NCBI GenBank assembly: GCA_938002965.1
Contig: CALKZY010000001.1
Coordinates: 1 to 64,000 of the forward strand
Source of the DNA: an uncultured Acidimicrobiales bacterium
Lineage (GTDB): Bacteria > Actinomycetota > Acidimicrobiia > Acidimicrobiales > SZUA-35
Direction: 5' to 3'
Length of the DNA: 64,000 bases
Within the stretch, counting starts at the first letter, position 1; each line of letters opens with the position of its first letter. Positions 17,655 through 27,805 of the stretch are shown here, piece after piece. Position numbers and translations under genes: made by a program. The notes below the pieces were generated by a model. It ran no database searches. It was not told where the DNA came from and saw nothing but the letters and a program-made list of their open reading frames with translations.

Positions 17655-18749
17655 GTGACAACAGTACCGTTACCGAGCGTGCGATCTCCGAAGGACTTCT
17701 TCCGCCCTCTGGCCCTAGGCGCCCCTGACCCGGTCAACGAAATCCCGGTTCGACCGAGCCGTATGATTCACTTCTTTCCGCCGTCGGTGGAAAAGATGCG
17801 GGCCAAGGTCCCCGACATTGCACCAAACGTTGACATTCTCCTCGGCAACCTCGAAGACGGCGTCCCTGCATCGGACAAAGAGGCCGCCAGAGCAGGAATG
17901 GTCGAAGTCGGGCGCAGCGTCGACATGGGTGACACCCAACTATGGACCAGGGTCAACTCACTTGACTCACCATGGTTCCTAGACGACGCCACCACGCTGG
18001 TGTCGGAGATCGGCCACACGCTGGACGTCATCATGGTCCCCAAGGTTGAAGGCCCCGAAGATATCCACTACGTCGACCGTCTGCTGGCTCAACTGGAAGC
18101 AAAGGCACAACTCGATCGACCGATTCTGGTCCACGCCATCTTGGAAACAGCCCGAGGCGTGGCCAACGTGGAAGAGATTTGTGGAGCCTCACCTCGAATG
18201 CAAGGTCTCTCCCTGGGTCCGGCCGACCTGGCTGCTAACCGTCGCATGAAAACAACTCGTGTCGGGGGCGGACATCCCGGCTACCTGGTTCGGGAGGATC
18301 CGGCTGAAGGCGCTGATGCCACCCAGGCCGAGGGACGAGCCACCCACCAACAAGATCTCTGGCACTACACCATCGCCCGTATGGTCGATGCCTGTGTGAT
18401 GCACGGGATCCTTCCCTTCTACGGACCGTTCGGCGATATTGCCGACACCGTCGCCTGCGAAGACCAGTTCCGCAATGCCTACTTGTTGGGCTGCGTCGGA
18501 GCCTGGTCGCTTCATCCGGTGCAGATCGGGGTGGCCAAGAAGGTCTTCAGTCCCGATGCGGCTGAGGTGGCCCACGCCACTCGGGTCATCGAGGCCATGG
18601 GCGACGGGACCGGCGCCATCATGCTCGACGGAAAAATGGAAGACGACGCCTCGGTCAAACAATGTCGGGTGGTGGTTGAATTGGCCAAATCGCTGGCCGA
18701 GCGTGATCCTGACCTGGCCGAGCTCTACGGATTCCGAGCAACAGCATGA
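17655..18749 (+). CDS. HpcH/HpaI-type lyase, L-malyl-CoA/beta-methylmalyl-CoA lyase-like
   Basis: A 364-residue TIM-barrel C-C lyase. [13 protein letters not shown] (Mg2+-binding acidic strand), [16 protein letters not shown] (catalytic Glu strand) and [26 protein letters not shown] match the malyl-CoA lyase branch known from the 3-hydroxypropionate cycle, which cleaves or forms malyl-CoA and beta-methylmalyl-CoA with acetyl- or propionyl-CoA and glyoxylate. GTG start. Its stop overlaps the start of the second lyase (ATGA), so they are made together. Exact substrate is inferred, not shown. Confidence 0.85.
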   Translation: MTTVPLPSVRSPKDFFRPLALGAPDPVNEIPVRPSRMIHFFPPSVEKMRAKVPDIAPNVDILLGNLEDGVPASDKEAARAGMVEVGRSVDMGDTQLWTRVNSLDSPWFLDDATTLVSEIGHTLDVIMVPKVEGPEDIHYVDRLLAQLEAKAQLDRPILVHAILETARGVANVEEICGASPRMQGLSLGPADLAANRRMKTTRVGGGHPGYLVREDPAEGADATQAEGRATHQQDLWHYTIARMVDACVMHGILPFYGPFGDIADTVACEDQFRNAYLLGCVGAWSLHPVQIGVAKKVFSPDAAEVAHATRVIEAMGDGTGAIMLDGKMEDDASVKQCRVVVELAKSLAERDPDLAELYGFRATA

Positions 18750-19645
18750 ACGCATCGATGAGTGACCAACCCATCAAGCCGCGACGCAGCGTGTTGTACA
18801 TGCCGTCGTCGAACGCACGTGCTCTGGAGAAGGCCAAGACCATCCCCGCCGACGGGCTAATTCTCGATCTTGAAGACGCCGTGGCCCCCGATGCCAAGGC
18901 CGACGCCCGATTAGCGGCAGCGGCAGCAGCGAAGCTGGCGGCTGAAACCGAGGAATACGGCCACCGCGAAATCACCATTCGGGCCAACGGTCTCGACACC
19001 CCCTGGGGGCCTAGTGATCTGGGGGCAATCGCCGCCTCCGGAGCCTCAGCCGTGGTCGTACCGAAGGTGAATTCCATCGCCCAACTCGACAAAGTGTCAG
19101 GGAGGCTGACCAACGCCGGCGCTCCGGACGAGCTTTCGATTTGGGCCATGATCGAAACACCGACTGCCATCATCAATGCCGCCGCCATCGCCAACTTCAG
19201 TCGGGTCTCCGTGCTCATCATTGGCACCAACGATTTAGTCAAAGAACTCCGAGGCGACGCCGGCAACAACCGCGAGGGTCTCGTACCCCATCTGGCTACG
19301 GCCGTCGCGGCCGCCAGGGCCGCCGGCGTGGACATTATCGACGGCGTCTTCAACGACATCGCCGACGACGACGGCTTCCGAGCCGAGGCGGAACAAGGCT
19401 TCAGACTAGGGTTTGACGGCAAGACCCTGATCCACCCGTCCCAGGTCGGTCCGGCCAATGAGGTATGGTCACCGTCGGAAGCTGACGTGGCTCACGCTCA
19501 CGAGGTGGTAGCAGCCTTTGCCCAGGCTGAAGCCGAAGGCCTCGGAGTGGTCACCGTCAACGGGCGAATGGTTGAGAACCTGCACCGTGATAACGCCTTG
19601 CGAACCCTGGCGGTAGCCGAGGCCATTTCTCGTCTTGGCACCTAG
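18746..19645 (+). CDS. CitE-like CoA ester lyase/thioesterase
   Basis: A 299-residue HpcH/HpaI aldolase-fold protein. [18 protein letters not shown] and [16 protein letters not shown] at the N-terminus are typical of CitE-like proteins, and [13 protein letters not shown] near the end is a family landmark. Free-standing CitE-like proteins act as (S)-citramalyl-CoA lyases, malyl-CoA thioesterases or malate synthases. Coupling to the preceding lyase by an ATGA overlap suggests the two handle successive or related intermediates, for example malyl-CoA formation and hydrolysis. Confidence 0.85.
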   Translation: MNASMSDQPIKPRRSVLYMPSSNARALEKAKTIPADGLILDLEDAVAPDAKADARLAAAAAAKLAAETEEYGHREITIRANGLDTPWGPSDLGAIAASGASAVVVPKVNSIAQLDKVSGRLTNAGAPDELSIWAMIETPTAIINAAAIANFSRVSVLIIGTNDLVKELRGDAGNNREGLVPHLATAVAAARAAGVDIIDGVFNDIADDDGFRAEAEQGFRLGFDGKTLIHPSQVGPANEVWSPSEADVAHAHEVVAAFAQAEAEGLGVVTVNGRMVENLHRDNALRTLAVAEAISRLGT

Positions 19646-19707
19646 CACTCCGACGGTCATGGTGGCCGTCTATCCCCCGTCGCCATCGGAAGGTACGATT
19701 CCGAACG

Positions 19708-20979
19708 ATGGCCTCTGGGACTGCTTCTAGGATTCACCGCCTCGAATCAGGCTCCGACGACCGTGGGTTAACGCCGATCATCTCACTCGGGATTTACACC
19801 ATCACCGCCTACGGAACCTGGGCATATGGCTTTGGCGTCCTGCTGGAACCCATCTCCGCCGACACCGGATGGGGTGTCGCATTCCTGGGCGCCATCTACG
19901 GCTGGGCCATGGCATTGTCGGGCGTCGGTGCCTTTTGGGCCGGTCGTCTTCTCGACCGGTTCGGCGCTCGAGCCCCGTACGCAATCCACCTGGTGGCGGC
20001 CAGCGGCCTGATGGCAGCCGCGCTTGTAGTTGACAACCGTTGGCTGTTCGCCGCCCTGTTTGCCACCGGGGCCGGACTCGGGGGCGCCACCGGCTTCTAC
20101 ACCATCACCACGGTGATTGTGTCCAGGGTCCGACCAGACAGGCCGGACTGGGCCATCAACGCGCTCACTATTGTTGGAGCGTTCAGCAGCCCCTTCTACC
20201 TTCCCGTCACCGCGTGGCTGGCTTCGCTGTGGCCCTGGCGTTCCGTGGCTACGGTGCTGGTGGCGGTTGGAGCAATCGGGGCGGCCCAGGCAATGGTTCT
20301 AGCCTCAGGGGGAGCGTCGAGCGATGCTGGATTCGCCGCCTCAAGCAGTCCACTGGCAACGTTGCGCAAGGCGCTGGGTAACCCATCAGTTCGGCGCATC
20401 CTTCTGATCTACCTGCTGGCCGGAGCAGCCGGTAGCACCATTTGGGTCTACCAGGTCCCGATGATGACCGGCGTCGGTTTGTCGCTCGGTCTCGCCGGAG
20501 CCTTCGGCGGTCTACGGGGGCTCTGCCAGCTCTTGGGACGAGTCGGGCTCTCGGACCAAATCGAGCGGCGGGGCACAGACACCCTGTTGCGAGGCGCCTA
20601 CCTGGCAACAGCGGCAGCCGGAACGGCCCTTGTCGTCGGGGCCGTCGTCGTCGGGCCGGAGCCAACGGCCAATGACCCACTACTCATTGCCGCAGCAGCC
20701 GTATTTGCCGTGCTGGCCGGGGCCGGACTCGGGGCGGCCAGTCCGCTGCAAGCCATCCATGCCCGCAGTCGGTTCGATCCCAGCGACCTGGGCCTGCTCA
20801 TGGGCCTTCAGGGTTTGGTGCTGGGTGTGGCCGGAGGTATCGGCCCGTTTGCCGGGGGTCTGGTCCGCGACCTGTCCGGCACATGGACAACCACAATCAT
20901 TGCCGTCATTGCGGTTCTAGGCGCTGCCGTCACACTCCTCAAACCGGACGCGCCACAGACGTTGTCTACTGGGTCTTGA
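19708..20979 (+). CDS. MFS transporter
   Basis: A 423-residue transporter with about twelve hydrophobic helices in two halves separated by a short loop near residues 200-225. GRLLDRFGAR after the second helix is the MFS loop motif (G-x3-D-R-x-G-R). It resembles the monocarboxylate/oxalate-formate antiporter branch. Placed between acyl-CoA lyases and malic enzyme, it may carry a mono- or dicarboxylate; that is inference from position only. It converges with the malic enzyme gene, 4 bases between stops. Confidence 0.85.
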   Translation: MASGTASRIHRLESGSDDRGLTPIISLGIYTITAYGTWAYGFGVLLEPISADTGWGVAFLGAIYGWAMALSGVGAFWAGRLLDRFGARAPYAIHLVAASGLMAAALVVDNRWLFAALFATGAGLGGATGFYTITTVIVSRVRPDRPDWAINALTIVGAFSSPFYLPVTAWLASLWPWRSVATVLVAVGAIGAAQAMVLASGGASSDAGFAASSSPLATLRKALGNPSVRRILLIYLLAGAAGSTIWVYQVPMMTGVGLSLGLAGAFGGLRGLCQLLGRVGLSDQIERRGTDTLLRGAYLATAAAGTALVVGAVVVGPEPTANDPLLIAAAAVFAVLAGAGLGAASPLQAIHARSRFDPSDLGLLMGLQGLVLGVAGGIGPFAGGLVRDLSGTWTTTIIAVIAVLGAAVTLLKPDAPQTLSTGS

Positions 20980-20983
20980 GCAC

Positions 20984-22387
20984 TCAGAGGCGACACACGC
21001 CATCGGCGCGTGCCGCGTCGGCCACGGTGGCGGCAACCCGCATCGGGACATCTTTGTCGAACACCGATGGCACCACAAAGTCGGCTGACAGCTCTTCAGG
21101 CGAAACCGAATCGGCGATGGCCGTCGCCGCAGCAAGCTTCATGTTCTCGGTAATGTCGGACGCCGACGCGTCGAGGGCACCACGGAAGACCCCGGGGAAT
21201 GCCAACACGTTGTTGATCTGGTTAGGGAAGTCGCTGCGACCGGTCGCCATCACTCCAACGATGCCTTCTACGGCTTCGGGGCGAATTTCGGGATCCGGAT
21301 TGGCCATGGCGAACACGATCGGATCCTGAGCCATCGACTTCACGTCGTCGACGGTCAGCAAATCGGGGGCGCTCAGCCCGAGGAATACGTCGGCTCCGGC
21401 CAAGACGTCACCGATCGAACCCGAACGCCGATCGCTGTTGGTGTGTTCGGCGAACCACTGCTTGGCCGAATTCAGATTGTCCCGCCCGTCGTAAACCGCC
21501 CCCTGGCGATCGACGCCGATGATCGAACCCACCCCCGCACCAAGCAAGATCTTGCCAACGGCTACACCGGCCGCCCCCATGCCTGCGACGACCACACTGA
21601 TCTCGTCCATCTTCTTGCCCACGACTTTGAGGGCGTTGTTCAAACCGGCCAAGGCCACGATGGCGGTGCCGTGTTGATCGTCGTGGAACACCGGTATGTC
21701 CAGACGTTCCTTCAGAGCCGCTTCAATTTCGAAAGCCCCCGGCGCAGCAATGTCCTCCAGATTGACCCCGCCAAAGGTGGGGGCTAGACGAACCACCGTT
21801 TCGATCAGTTCTTCCGGAGTGTCAATGTCGAGGCAGATAGGAAAGGCGTCCACGTTGCCGAACTCTTTGAACAGCAGAGCCTTGCCTTCCATGACCGGCA
21901 TTGCCGCTTTCGGGCCGATATCTCCCAAGCCGAGCACGGCCGACCCATCAGAAACAATGGCCACCGTGTTACGTCGTACGGTGTGACTGTCGGCCAACGC
22001 CGGATTCTCGGCTATGGCGGTACACACTCGGGCCACACCGGGGGTGTAGGCCATCGACAAGTCATCCTTGTCTCCCACCGGGCACAGCGGCAGGACCTCA
22101 ATTTTGCCGCCTTCATGCATGCGGAACGTGCGATCGTAGTGATCGAGCAAATCGACGCCGTCGACGGCGGAGGCGATCTTGATGATCTCGTTCTGGTGAG
22201 CCACGTCGGAGCAGTTCACGACGAGGTCGCGCTCAAGAACCGGACCTTTGGCTACAAAGCCGTCGATAGCAAAAATGTTGCCGCCGGCTTCGCCGATGGC
22301 TACGGCCAACCGACCGAGGACACCGGGTCTGTTATCCAAACGAACACGTAGGTTGACCGAGTAGTGGGCTGCGGGTACTCCAGGCAT
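20984..22387 (-). CDS. NAD(P)-dependent malic enzyme with N-terminal ACT domain
   Basis: Oxidatively decarboxylates malate to pyruvate. The first ~80 residues are an ACT-type ligand-binding domain ([27 protein letters not shown]), then the malic enzyme core: [32 protein letters not shown], a divalent-metal segment with [11 protein letters not shown], and the Rossmann loop [13 protein letters not shown]. It is 467 residues from the ATG at 22387; a TTG at 22426 is less likely. The ACT domain suggests feedback control by a small molecule. Together with pckG it links C4 acids to pyruvate and PEP. Confidence 0.93.
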   Translation of the reverse strand: MPGVPAAHYSVNLRVRLDNRPGVLGRLAVAIGEAGGNIFAIDGFVAKGPVLERDLVVNCSDVAHQNEIIKIASAVDGVDLLDHYDRTFRMHEGGKIEVLPLCPVGDKDDLSMAYTPGVARVCTAIAENPALADSHTVRRNTVAIVSDGSAVLGLGDIGPKAAMPVMEGKALLFKEFGNVDAFPICLDIDTPEELIETVVRLAPTFGGVNLEDIAAPGAFEIEAALKERLDIPVFHDDQHGTAIVALAGLNNALKVVGKKMDEISVVVAGMGAAGVAVGKILLGAGVGSIIGVDRQGAVYDGRDNLNSAKQWFAEHTNSDRRSGSIGDVLAGADVFLGLSAPDLLTVDDVKSMAQDPIVFAMANPDPEIRPEAVEGIVGVMATGRSDFPNQINNVLAFPGVFRGALDASASDITENMKLAAATAIADSVSPEELSADFVVPSVFDKDVPMRVAATVADAARADGVCRL

Positions 22388-22426
22388 GGCGCCACGGTAG
22401 CGGTGGCTTGCCCGTTTTACCGGCAA

Positions 22427-23053
22427 CTACATGCGGTTGAGCAACTCAGTCTTCTTGACGGCGAACTCGTCGTCGGAAATGATCCCCCGCTGACGGAGCA
22501 CATCAAGCTGTTCAATCTGTTCGGGGATACTCAAACCGCTACCTGAGGCGTTGTTGCCGACTCGGTCGAACTTGCGATTCTCGTTGTTTTCCATCTGGTT
22601 GTAGATCTCGTTTTGAACGTCGAGCGGCTGACGCACGTTGGCGAACTGTTGTCTGCCCATCTCCCCCGCTGACTCCACCACCAAGTTGCCTGCGCCGATC
22701 ATCCGCTCGAACAGATTCTGACGAAAGAAAACGGTGTTGATCCGTTCCAGCGGTATCTCAACGCCTTCACGGCTGAAGACGCCGGAGCGATTGATGAGCC
22801 GATCGCTGGTGAGCACAAAGTTGGTTGTGGTCCACACCACGTATCGAGCAATAAACCAAGCCAGCACGACGACGATCAACGCCGCAGCCAACAGACTGAC
22901 CAGCGGGCTGCCGCCGAAGAAGGCCAAGGCGATGACACCAAGAATGACGGCGCCGATCAACGCCACCGTCTGGCTGGCGAAGAACCACCAGTGCGGACGC
23001 AGATCGAGCACTACCTGCTCACCGGTGTTCAACTGCTTTTCGGAGAAGGCCAC
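22427..23053 (-). CDS. bPH2 (YdbS-like) membrane protein with C-terminal SHOCT domain
   Basis: From the GTG at 23053 the protein is 208 residues and begins at the usual family start (AFSEKQLNTGEQVVLDLRPHWW). Two membrane helices at about 25-70 precede a bacterial PH-like domain (VLTSDRLINRSGVFSREGVEIPLERIN). The last ~35 residues, EQIEQLDVLRQRGIISDDEFAVKKTELL, are a SHOCT short helical module. The function of this family is not known; membrane stress or envelope roles have been suggested for relatives. The longer frame to 23161 would overlap the divergent helicase gene. Confidence 0.8.
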   Translation of the reverse strand: MAFSEKQLNTGEQVVLDLRPHWWFFASQTVALIGAVILGVIALAFFGGSPLVSLLAAALIVVVLAWFIARYVVWTTTNFVLTSDRLINRSGVFSREGVEIPLERINTVFFRQNLFERMIGAGNLVVESAGEMGRQQFANVRQPLDVQNEIYNQMENNENRKFDRVGNNASGSGLSIPEQIEQLDVLRQRGIISDDEFAVKKTELLNRM

Positions 23054-23160
23054 CGCATCAATTTGGCCTGCGGCGACAACCGCTGTCGTGCAGTCGACAA
23101 CTGGCCGCAACATTGCCAACCCAATCTGCTCGCTAGTCACGAGGTGTCGTCGCTGTCTCA

Positions 23161-25242
23161 ATGCCGGGTTACTGTGACCACGTGGGCCATGAGCAGTTGT
23201 CAGCGGCGATAGGGCAAGAAGACCCGGCCGACAAGCAGGGGGCCCAACTGCTGGACGGGCTCAACGAGCGGCAAATCAAGGCGGTCACGGCCGAGGCTGG
23301 GCGGACTGTTGTCCTGGCCGGCGCCGGCTCCGGCAAAACGAGGGTCCTGACCCGCCGAGTTGCATGGCGGATAGCGGCCGGTCAAACGGATCCGGCCCGA
23401 GTGCTCGTCTTGACGTTCACCCGGAAGGCGGCAAGTGAACTTCGGCAACGTCAGGTTCGCCTCGGGCTGCGAGACGCCGTTCCGGCTGGCACGTTTCACA
23501 GCTTCGCTCTGACCCAGCTCCGGGAGCGATGGGCAGAGCGGCGAACGGTTCCGCCAGCAATCCTCGACGGCAAGATTCGTCTCTTGGCACAAATCGGAGC
23601 CCGCAAGGCCGACACCGACCTCTTGGACGTCGCCGGTGAACTGGAGTGGGCCAGAGCTCGCCTGATCGAACCCGACGGGTACGACAGTGCAGCCAAGGCG
23701 GCCAGCCGAGCTTCTGTGGGCGAACCGGGCTTCATCGCCGAGGTGATGACCAAGTATCAGCAGGAGAAGCGACGCAAACGAGTGGTCGACTTCGATGACC
23801 TTTTGTATCTGGCCATTCGAGACCTCCAAGCAGATCCCGACTACGCCGAGGCCATCCGCTGGCGTCACCGACACTTCTACGTCGACGAATTCCAAGACGT
23901 CAACCCCTTGCAGCACAAGTTGCTGGAACTCTGGTTGGGCGACCGTCGGGACCTGTTCGTCGTAGGCGATCCTCGGCAGGCCATCTACGGCTGGAACGGT
24001 TCAGACCCGGCCTTGCTTGACCGGGCGGCAGCGTCAGCCGAAACAGTCATCAACCTTGACACCAACTACCGGTCGACCGAAGGAATTCTGGCGGCATCAG
24101 CGGCCGCTTTGGGTCCCGACGTCGCACCTCTGGTGGCCTATCGGGGCCAGGGCCCCGACCCCTCGGTGACGTCGCATGAGTCCGATACCCACGAAGCCCG
24201 AGCCATCGCCGCCACTCTCAAGCAGGACAAGGGCATGGGTCGCTCCTGGTCCGACATGGCCGTGTTGGTTCGAACCAATGCACAGTTGGCGGTCATCGAG
24301 CGGGAACTGTCGACAGCCGGTGTGCCTTCCAGGTTGCGTAGCGGCCCGGGTCCGCTGGGAAGCCCCGAGGCCAAAGCCAAACTCAAGGAACTAAGCCGCC
24401 CCGGTATCGATCTTCGAAACCAACTCGAACAGCTCGACGTGTATCTGGAGGAAAACACCGTACCCGGGCGGACCGCCCCCGGTGCCACCACCGAACGAAT
24501 CAACAATCTGGCCGCTCTGAGCCGCCTCGTTCACGACTACCTGTCCGTCGAACTCAACCCAACCGGTGCCGGCCTGGCCGCCTGGATTCAGACTCTGCAT
24601 GCCGGCGATGTCGACGCAGAGGATTCCGCCGTCGATCTCGTCACCTTCCACGGCTCCAAGGGCCTTGAATGGCCAATCGTGCACGTAGCCGGTGTCGAAG
24701 TTGGGTTTGTCCCCATCGCCTATGCCCGCACCGAAACTCAATTGTCCGAGGAACGACGACTCCTCTATGTGGCCATGACCAGGGCGGCCGACGAACTCCA
24801 CATGCACTGGAGTCGTAGCCGCACTTTCGGAACCAAGGTGGTGGACCGCCAACCGGCGCCGTGGCTCAACGGTATGGAGTTCGGATCGGATGCCGTGAAG
24901 AGTCGCCGGCCCCAGGAGGCAACCTGGCGTCGTCACGTCGAGAAATCAAGACGCCATCTCGATGAGCCTCCGACCGGCGGCCGATCGACCACCGATAGTT
25001 CCTCACCCGAGGAAGATCTCTACGTTCGACTACGAGCCTGGCGCGACACTAAGGCCCGAGCGTCCGGCGTTCCTGGCCGGGTCATTTTGGATGACGCCAC
25101 GTTGCGCACACTGGCACGAGCCAGGCCTACATCAACCGCGCAACTGGCCGCCGTGGCCGATCTTCGCCCGACCAAACTGGCACGCCTTGCCCCCGAGTTG
25201 CTGGAGCAACTGGGTGCGACCGGCGAGCAAAGCCAGCAATAG
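23161..25242 (+). CDS. UvrD/Rep-type ATP-dependent DNA helicase with HRDC domain (UvrD2-like)
   Basis: A 693-residue SF1A helicase. AGAGSGKTRVLT at 53-64 is Walker A, VLTFTRKAASELRQR is motif Ia, VDEFQDVNPLQ motif II, GDPRQAIYGWNGSD motif III, TFHGSKGLEWP motif V and VAMTRAADELH motif VI. The last ~75 residues form an HRDC domain (LRAWRDTKARASGVPGRVI-x5-LRTLARARPTS). This order matches mycobacterial UvrD2, but I see no tetracysteine cluster between helicase and HRDC. The start is taken at the ATG; a GTG at 23182 is possible. It is convergent with the antiporter gene. Confidence 0.9.
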   Translation: MPGYCDHVGHEQLSAAIGQEDPADKQGAQLLDGLNERQIKAVTAEAGRTVVLAGAGSGKTRVLTRRVAWRIAAGQTDPARVLVLTFTRKAASELRQRQVRLGLRDAVPAGTFHSFALTQLRERWAERRTVPPAILDGKIRLLAQIGARKADTDLLDVAGELEWARARLIEPDGYDSAAKAASRASVGEPGFIAEVMTKYQQEKRRKRVVDFDDLLYLAIRDLQADPDYAEAIRWRHRHFYVDEFQDVNPLQHKLLELWLGDRRDLFVVGDPRQAIYGWNGSDPALLDRAAASAETVINLDTNYRSTEGILAASAAALGPDVAPLVAYRGQGPDPSVTSHESDTHEARAIAATLKQDKGMGRSWSDMAVLVRTNAQLAVIERELSTAGVPSRLRSGPGPLGSPEAKAKLKELSRPGIDLRNQLEQLDVYLEENTVPGRTAPGATTERINNLAALSRLVHDYLSVELNPTGAGLAAWIQTLHAGDVDAEDSAVDLVTFHGSKGLEWPIVHVAGVEVGFVPIAYARTETQLSEERRLLYVAMTRAADELHMHWSRSRTFGTKVVDRQPAPWLNGMEFGSDAVKSRRPQEATWRRHVEKSRRHLDEPPTGGRSTTDSSSPEEDLYVRLRAWRDTKARASGVPGRVILDDATLRTLARARPTSTAQLAAVADLRPTKLARLAPELLEQLGATGEQSQQ

Positions 25243-25264
25243 GGCGACGCCTCGACGCCAACTT

Positions 25265-27475
25265 TCAGCCGGACCCGTTCGTCGTCGGAAGGCTGTCGGG
25301 AGTCACAACAACGACCACCGTTTGTTCGGCGTGCTCAAGGATGTGCTCAACGTTTGGCCCGAGGCTCGGCCGGACTTCTTCCAATCGGCGCAACTGGGCG
25401 CCGACGATGATCAGATCGGCTTCGATGTCGCCGCCATGTCGAACAATGTCCAAACCAGGCGAGGCAGCGAAGCGAATTTCCATCTCCGGTTCGGCGGCGG
25501 CGTTGGTGTCGATGATGTAGTCGTGGGCCTCGTCAAGCAGACGTTCGCCCACCTCGTCAGTGATCTCGCTGTTTCCATCGCCTCGAAACAAACTGAAAAA
25601 ACCGCCTGCGTGTTCAACCTGAGGTCGGTAGATCACGTGGCTCAACGTCAACTTTGTTCCCAGGTTGGCCGACAGGTTGGCCGCCAGCTCCAGGGCCCCT
25701 CTCGACGATGCACTACCGACCACCGGCAACAAGGCATGCCCGAACGCACCTGGCAGACGACCTGGATGGTTCATGGCTTTGCGAACCAGGACAACGGGAA
25801 CCTCGGTCTGGCGTAACACCTCGGTCACCAGGCCTGATAGCAGCCGCCGTTGTTGACCGGCGATTTCCTGGCGGGCGCCGAGGGTGATAACCCCGTACCC
25901 CAGACGTGAGCGGGCAACGATCTCGGCCGCCATGTCTTCGTCCGAGCCGTCAACTTCAACATCGGCCATCTCGATCGTCCTGCCATACAAGACGTTCTTT
26001 ATGGCCTCAAGGTCCGAGTCATCGACCGGTTCCCCGAGCTGCATCACGGTGGCGCCGACTTCTTTAGGCCAGGCGAAATGACCAACCTGAGCGGCGACCA
26101 AGCTGTTGGCCTCGGCGTCAAATGGGACTAACAGCCGACTGTTTCGCACCAACAGGTTGGAATCGAGGGCCTGCTCGCGGGCCAAACGTTCCCGTTCAGC
26201 CACCGAGCCCTCAAGGCCCCGGCTGAAGACACGCAACCCAATGGAGGCAACCAACGACGTCACCAACGGGATCATAACGATGATGGTGAACGTTGTCTGA
26301 TTGAACACCCCTAGCGAAAGTCCGACGGTGGCGATGATGATCTCAAGGGCACCTCGGGCGTTGAGGCCCGACCCCAGAACCATGCCTTCTTGACTGGTAA
26401 GTCCAGCCGCCCGTGCCCCAATGAACGTTCCGGCGAACTTAAGCACCAAGGCCACGGCGAGAAGGGCCAACGCCCACAACAACGCCGAGCCACGGAGCAA
26501 AGACAAGTCCAACCGCAGACCAGCAGTGGCAAAGAACAGCGGTGCGAACAACACCGAAGTCAGTTCCTCGATGAGATGCTCGGCCTCGTTCTGATGAAAC
26601 CGGGAACGGGTGAGGATTACACCGGCCACAAACGTTCCCAGCACAGCCTCCACCCCGATGGCCTGGGTGATAACACCGAAGATCAACATGGTGGAGACAA
26701 TCACGGTCAAAGCACCGCTCACGTTCCGGCCGTTCCGCCGCACGTAACGCAGAGACCGGTCGACCATTCGCTGACCTACCGTCAGCGCCCCAAACATGAA
26801 CGCCCCCAGAGCAGCGACCGTGAACAGTGCCTGGCCAATCGACAACTCGCCTGAGGCGGCCAGGCCGGCAATGACACCGAGAATGACCCACCCGACCAGA
26901 TCATTGGCCATTCCCGCGGCGATCGTGATCTGGCCGACGTCACGACGCATGAGTCCCAAGTCACCCAGGATCTTGGCCACAACAGCCAAAGCCGAGACGG
27001 CAACGCTGGCAGCTACAAACAAGGCGAAGACCAACTGGCTTGGTTGCTTGCCGTCGAGCGTGCCGTAGAAGTCGGCTGGCATCGACAAGCCGACGACCAA
27101 CCCACCGGCCAGCGGTACGACAACGCTTCCCAACGTCACCAAGAAGGCGGCCCGCCCCAATCTTGTGATGAGATCCAGGTCGGTCTCGAAGCCGGCGACA
27201 ACTAACAGGAACGCCGCCCCAAACCATGAGACGGCCAAGATCATGGCCGACTGGGTGATGCTGTAGTCACCGGAGGGAAGAAACCAGTCGAACCCGGAGG
27301 GCCATAGGGCGCCGAAGACACTCGGCCCGAGTAGTAGGCCGGCCGACAATTCGCCGACTACCGATGGAAGACCGATTCGACGAGCTCCCGCTCCCAGCAC
27401 GCGGGCAACGGCGAACAGCGCCAGCAGCTGGGTCCAGAAGACCAGCAACTCGTGGTGGCTGAGACTTCTAAGCAT
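25265..27475 (-). CDS. Cation:proton antiporter (CPA2) fused to universal-stress-type domains
   Basis: A 736-residue protein. About the first 400 residues form 12-13 membrane helices of the NhaP/Kef-type exchanger, with GLPSVVGELSAGLLLGPSVFG early and GANGARG-like GLNARGALEIIIATVGL late. The remaining ~330 residues are soluble and contain two USP-like alpha/beta units (LVPFDAEANSLVAAQVG and LLPVVGSASSRGALELAANLS), a common cytoplasmic sensor or regulatory tail. It likely exports Na+ or K+ in exchange for H+. The ATG at 27475 is preferred to a TTG at 27526. Confidence 0.88.
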   Translation of the reverse strand: MLRSLSHHELLVFWTQLLALFAVARVLGAGARRIGLPSVVGELSAGLLLGPSVFGALWPSGFDWFLPSGDYSITQSAMILAVSWFGAAFLLVVAGFETDLDLITRLGRAAFLVTLGSVVVPLAGGLVVGLSMPADFYGTLDGKQPSQLVFALFVAASVAVSALAVVAKILGDLGLMRRDVGQITIAAGMANDLVGWVILGVIAGLAASGELSIGQALFTVAALGAFMFGALTVGQRMVDRSLRYVRRNGRNVSGALTVIVSTMLIFGVITQAIGVEAVLGTFVAGVILTRSRFHQNEAEHLIEELTSVLFAPLFFATAGLRLDLSLLRGSALLWALALLAVALVLKFAGTFIGARAAGLTSQEGMVLGSGLNARGALEIIIATVGLSLGVFNQTTFTIIVMIPLVTSLVASIGLRVFSRGLEGSVAERERLAREQALDSNLLVRNSRLLVPFDAEANSLVAAQVGHFAWPKEVGATVMQLGEPVDDSDLEAIKNVLYGRTIEMADVEVDGSDEDMAAEIVARSRLGYGVITLGARQEIAGQQRRLLSGLVTEVLRQTEVPVVLVRKAMNHPGRLPGAFGHALLPVVGSASSRGALELAANLSANLGTKLTLSHVIYRPQVEHAGGFFSLFRGDGNSEITDEVGERLLDEAHDYIIDTNAAAEPEMEIRFAASPGLDIVRHGGDIEADLIIVGAQLRRLEEVRPSLGPNVEHILEHAEQTVVVVVTPDSLPTTNGSG

Positions 27476-27805
27476 TGTGGTCCCGTAGCCATGGCTCCAT
27501 CGACCCGGCAAGGTCACGCCTACCAAGTCGGGCGGGGGCGCCCCTGTCGGCGGCTTCGCTGAGGTGGATCCTGTAGAAGGCCATTGGATTCGTGTTGTCG
27601 CCCTGTCTCGGACTGGCCGCCGACGCTAGACGGCGACGGGAATGTTTCCGCCAGCGGCGACGATCGATATCGGTTTGTCCAGAGACATCCTAGCCACGAC
27701 GGCTACGATCCGTCCGAGACAACGAACCCCGCTCCATCGGCCGTGACTACCTCGAGGCAAGGAAATCGCCGCCACGTTCACTCCAACTCCGATCGCCGTC
27801 GACTC
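27476..27805. other. 330-base intergenic region, no clear gene
   Basis: Lies between the antiporter start and the 3' end of xth. It should hold the antiporter promoter. A perfect 10-base inverted repeat, TGTCTCGGAC (27604-27613) and GTCCGAGACA (27712-27721), is 98 bases apart. Short open frames here look accidental. Confidence 0.35.
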
